A stretch of DNA of 64,000 nucleotides from Drouetiella hepatica Uher 2000/2452 (GTDB taxonomy: Bacteria > Cyanobacteriota > Cyanobacteriia > Elainellales > Elainellaceae): assembly GCA_019359505.1 (NCBI GenBank), contig JAHHHD010000007.1, positions 62,001 to 126,000 of the forward strand, given 5' to 3'. This document shows, one piece after another, positions 61,630 to 64,000 of the stretch. Position 1 is the first letter of the stretch, and each line of letters opens with the position of its first letter. The translations under genes were made by a program, and so were the position numbers. A model generated the notes under the pieces. The model was not told the origin of the DNA. It saw nothing but the letters and a program-made list of their open reading frames with translations, and did not search any database.

Positions 61630-62095
61630 ACCTCTATTCCCAGCCTATGCCTTTTAGATGTCCTGGAGCATTTGTCAGTTCGCAAGATTTTTGTCTCTTT
61701 GCTAACGTGTATCTTTCCCGCAGATGCGTGAGACTTTTATCTCAACACGCCTTAATATTACTGCGATTCATTGTCTGTGATAAGACTCTGACTTTAAAAG
61801 AATAAACTTAACTTTGCAATGTTTTTTTGTAGTATGGGCTACATTGTCGTTCTTGCCTTCCTACAATCGGGTGATCTTCATTGATGGCATCAAAGTTTAT
61901 GCTCTGTTTGATAAAAAGTCTTCATTAACTCTTCATCAAGTTTTTGCTCTAAACTCGATCGAGCCTTCATTGCTTGCGCCTACTTTAACGTACCGACCTC
62001 TATCCCCCTGCACCCATTTTTCAGTATTCTCCTAATTGCGCTTTCCCACACATCAGTGAATTGAGTATCTCAGTAAGTTACATAAACAAAACATC
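61630..62095. other. Divergent region between ntcA and fabI
   Basis: This 466-bp AT-rich gap contains the NtcA-activated promoter of ntcA (61799-61842) and presumably the promoter of fabI. I cannot support any of the short open frames here as a gene. Confidence 0.5.
61799..61842 (-). promoter_or_regulatory. NtcA-activated promoter of ntcA
   Basis: The NtcA consensus GTA-N8-TAC is present exactly at 61829-61842 (GTAGTATGGGCTAC). Reading the minus strand, 24 bases later comes TATTCT (61804-61799), which fits the TAN3T -10 box. The usual spacing in class II NtcA promoters is 20-24 bases. It lies about 170 bp before the ntcA start codon. Confidence 0.8.
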
Positions 62096-62872
62096 ATGCT
62101 AGACCTGACCAGAAAAAACGCTCTCGTTACAGGAATCGCCAACAATCGATCGATTGCTTGGGGAATCGCACAGCAGCTCCATGCGGCAGGAGCTAACATT
62201 GGAATCACCTATTTGCCCGATGACAAGGGTAGATTTGAGAAAAAAGTCGCAGAACTGGTTGAACCGCTCCAGCCCACACTGTTTCTTCCTTGCAATGTTC
62301 AGGATGAGTCCCAAGTTGAGGCAACATTTAGAACGGTGCAAGAAAAATGGGGCAAGCTAGATATCTTGATCCACTGTCTTGCCTTTGCCAGCAAAGAATC
62401 GCTGAGTGGCGACTTTAGCAGCGTCTCTCTTCAAGACTTTGCCCAAGCGATCGAGATTAGCGCCTATTCTCTCATCAGCCTCAGCAGAGCAGCCAAGCCG
62501 CTTATGACTGAGGGTGGCAGCATTGTAACATTAACTTACGTAGGTGGCGCACGCGTAATTCCCAACTACAACACCATGGGCATTGCGAAGGCGGCGCTGG
62601 AGATGAATGTCCGCTACCTTGCCGCTGAGTTGGGAGAGCACAATATTCGAGTCAACGCCATTTCTGCCGGTCCCATTCGCACCCTGGCATCGTCAGCCAT
62701 AGGCGGCATCCTAGATGCGATTCATCATGTTGAGAAGATTGCACCCCTCAAGCGCACCGTGACTCAGATTGAGGTAGGTAATGCGGCTGCATTCTTGTGT
62801 AGCGATTTATCGAGCGGCATCACAGGGCAAATTCTCTATGTCGATGCAGGTTACGAGATCATGGGAATGTAG
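62096..62872 (+). CDS. fabI: Enoyl-ACP reductase FabI
   Basis: FabI catalyses the last, NADH-dependent reduction of fatty-acid elongation. The 258-residue SDR-type protein has ALVTGIANNRSIAWGIAQ at the N-terminus, YVGGARVIPNYNTMGIAKAALE with the catalytic Tyr and Lys, and the C-terminal SGITGQILYVDAGYEIMG. Length and motifs are standard. It is divergent from ntcA and four bases short of the convergent flippase stop codon. Confidence 0.97.
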   Translation: MLDLTRKNALVTGIANNRSIAWGIAQQLHAAGANIGITYLPDDKGRFEKKVAELVEPLQPTLFLPCNVQDESQVEATFRTVQEKWGKLDILIHCLAFASKESLSGDFSSVSLQDFAQAIEISAYSLISLSRAAKPLMTEGGSIVTLTYVGGARVIPNYNTMGIAKAALEMNVRYLAAELGEHNIRVNAISAGPIRTLASSAIGGILDAIHHVEKIAPLKRTVTQIEVGNAAAFLCSDLSSGITGQILYVDAGYEIMGM

Positions 62873-62875
62873 TGC

Positions 62876-64000
62876 TCAGGCATCTTGAGCAGGTTTAACC
62901 TGTTGGTAGTACAAGTAAGCGACCACCAGACAGAGGCTAACCAGCCTCATTGTCTCAGAAGCTAGCGTTGCCCAAGCTGATCCTTTCCAGGCATAGAGAG
63001 GAATCAGCCAAAAGTTGAGCGCAACGTTGAGCAGCGCCGATGACACCTGAACAATGCTGCGGATGCCTTGAAACCCAGAACCCGTTAAGGTGTCTGCGGC
63101 TAGATATTGGAGGCACATCAGCAAGGGCACGGGGGCAAGCCAGCGCACGGCTTCTACTGAGTTAGCGTATTCAGCTCCCAGCAGTCGGGGGATCACTGGA
63201 GCGCATAGAAAAAATCCGACACAGACGATCGCTCCATAGGCGCTAACGACCGGAAAGAGGCGTTTGGCAAAGCCCAAGCTGCCTTTGATGCCCTTAGCGC
63301 CCTGCTGAAAAAACTTGGCATAGGCAGCTCCAGAAATTGCCTGTAGCCCCAAATAGCCCGCATCAATACAGCGATAGGCAGCGGCATAGAGACCCGTAGC
63401 CTCAGCGGTAGAGAGACTAGCTAGCATTGTTTTGTCAATGCCTGCGTTGATGCTGTCTGCTGAAAGCCCGATCGAAAAATAAACGCCTTGAATAATTTCT
63501 GAATCTAGTTTTGGAATAATGAGCTGAGGTGGAGCGATGAGCTTGGCAATTAGCAGCAAAGATCCGATTGCGGCGATCGCCGTTGCGGATAAATATAAAA
63601 CTGTCCAGGTACCAATGCTGGGATCTTTGAAACAGAAGAGCAACACAGCTGCTGCGATCAGTTTATTAAAGTTCAGAAATAGCTTAACTTTTGCGGCCAA
63701 GCCCACTAAATCAACACACATAAAAGCCCGAACGGAAACTTCCCAGAGCTTGAGGAAAAACAGGTCAGACAACAAAATTAGAAAGATCAGTAGCGGAGAA
63801 GTTCTGGAAGGAATGATGGCGTTAATCGTAAAAAAAGAGATGCCAACCAGCAGCGCCCCAGAAGCCAAAACCGTAAACAGCGTCTCTCCCCAATAGCGAT
63901 CGAACAGACTGCGATCCCTTGCCACCTGCTTCACCAGAATCTCGCCACTGCCTACGCCCACAAAAGGCACTAAAATGGCGGCAAATGCAGTGATCCCAAT
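62876..64000 (-). CDS. Polysaccharide flippase (Wzx/MATE-like), N-terminus cut by window edge
   Basis: The frame is open to the right window edge, so at least 375 C-terminal residues are visible and the start lies outside. A series of hydrophobic helices is evident (for example VLASGALLVGISFFTINAII and ALLNVALNFWLIPLYAW). Conserved-type stretches such as LGLQAISGAAYAKFFQQG and LGAEYANSVEAVRWLAPVPLLMCLQYLA fit the oligosaccharide flippase family. These proteins flip lipid-linked repeat units across the inner membrane. It would complement the export, glycosyltransferase and rhamnose genes elsewhere in the window. A GTG at 63970 is only an internal codon. Confidence 0.85.
   Translation of the reverse strand: MGITAFAAILVPFVGVGSGEILVKQVARDRSLFDRYWGETLFTVLASGALLVGISFFTINAIIPSRTSPLLIFLILLSDLFFLKLWEVSVRAFMCVDLVGLAAKVKLFLNFNKLIAAAVLLFCFKDPSIGTWTVLYLSATAIAAIGSLLLIAKLIAPPQLIIPKLDSEIIQGVYFSIGLSADSINAGIDKTMLASLSTAEATGLYAAAYRCIDAGYLGLQAISGAAYAKFFQQGAKGIKGSLGFAKRLFPVVSAYGAIVCVGFFLCAPVIPRLLGAEYANSVEAVRWLAPVPLLMCLQYLAADTLTGSGFQGIRSIVQVSSALLNVALNFWLIPLYAWKGSAWATLASETMRLVSLCLVVAYLYYQQVKPAQDA

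Noticed and set aside
61814-62035. Small frame between ntcA and fabI
   Set aside because: It overlaps the NtcA promoter region and has no coding features.

Overview
The window is chromosomal DNA from a cyanobacterium. The evidence is a complete kaiABC circadian clock, the phycobilisome linker apcE, the cyanobacterial-type atp operon with duplicated b and b' subunits, chlH, acyl-ACP reductase, ntcA, and frequent GCGATCGC (HIP1) octamers. The ApcE has four linker repeats, which predicts a pentacylindrical phycobilisome core. No rRNA, tRNA, CRISPR array, prophage or intact insertion sequence was recognised. Nearly everything is core or housekeeping, so the less ordinary material is in intergenic repeats, gene fusions and insertions, and regulatory sites.

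Layout. 1-5090: a truncated CBS-PAS histidine kinase divergent from kaiA-kaiB-kaiC, then a secreted SH3b protein. 5391-13810 (minus strand): PRC-barrel protein, smc, apcE. 14404-20512 (plus): atp1 and F1Fo subunits a, c, b', b, delta, alpha, gamma; beta and epsilon are absent. 20571-25971 (minus): a type I secretion operon of parvulin-like isomerase, ABC transporter with a cyclic-nucleotide-binding-like domain, and HlyD adaptor. 26524-33730: metallophosphoesterase, then an exopolysaccharide region with Wzc/BY-kinase, Wza-type SLBB export protein, GT2 glycosyltransferase and acyltransferase. 34023-47640: recJ, gatA, Uma2 protein, alpha/beta hydrolase, DUF1816 protein, rlmB, mrnC, STAS protein, radC, an unknown protein, a tandem peptide-type ABC ATPase and aar. 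48142-56786: chlH, another GT2, and rfbC-rfbD-rfbA for dTDP-rhamnose. 57043-64000: FMN reductase, class I aldolase, prfC, ntcA with a good NtcA autoregulatory site, fabI and a truncated polysaccharide flippase.

How the genes fit together. The clock genes sit beside an uncharacterised sensor kinase. The polysaccharide genes (Wzc, Wza, two GT2s, dTDP-rhamnose synthesis, flippase) are scattered but probably supply one cell-surface polymer. The mrnC and rlmB genes both act on 23S rRNA.

The best leads for something not yet described are: (i) the CBS-PAS kinase next to kaiA; (ii) a 15-bp tandem expansion in the KaiA linker; (iii) a STAS protein that seems to start at ATT behind an ideal ribosome-binding site; (iv) the isomerase-transporter-adaptor secretion operon; and (v) several families of long perfect palindromes and small MITE-like elements that recur between genes.
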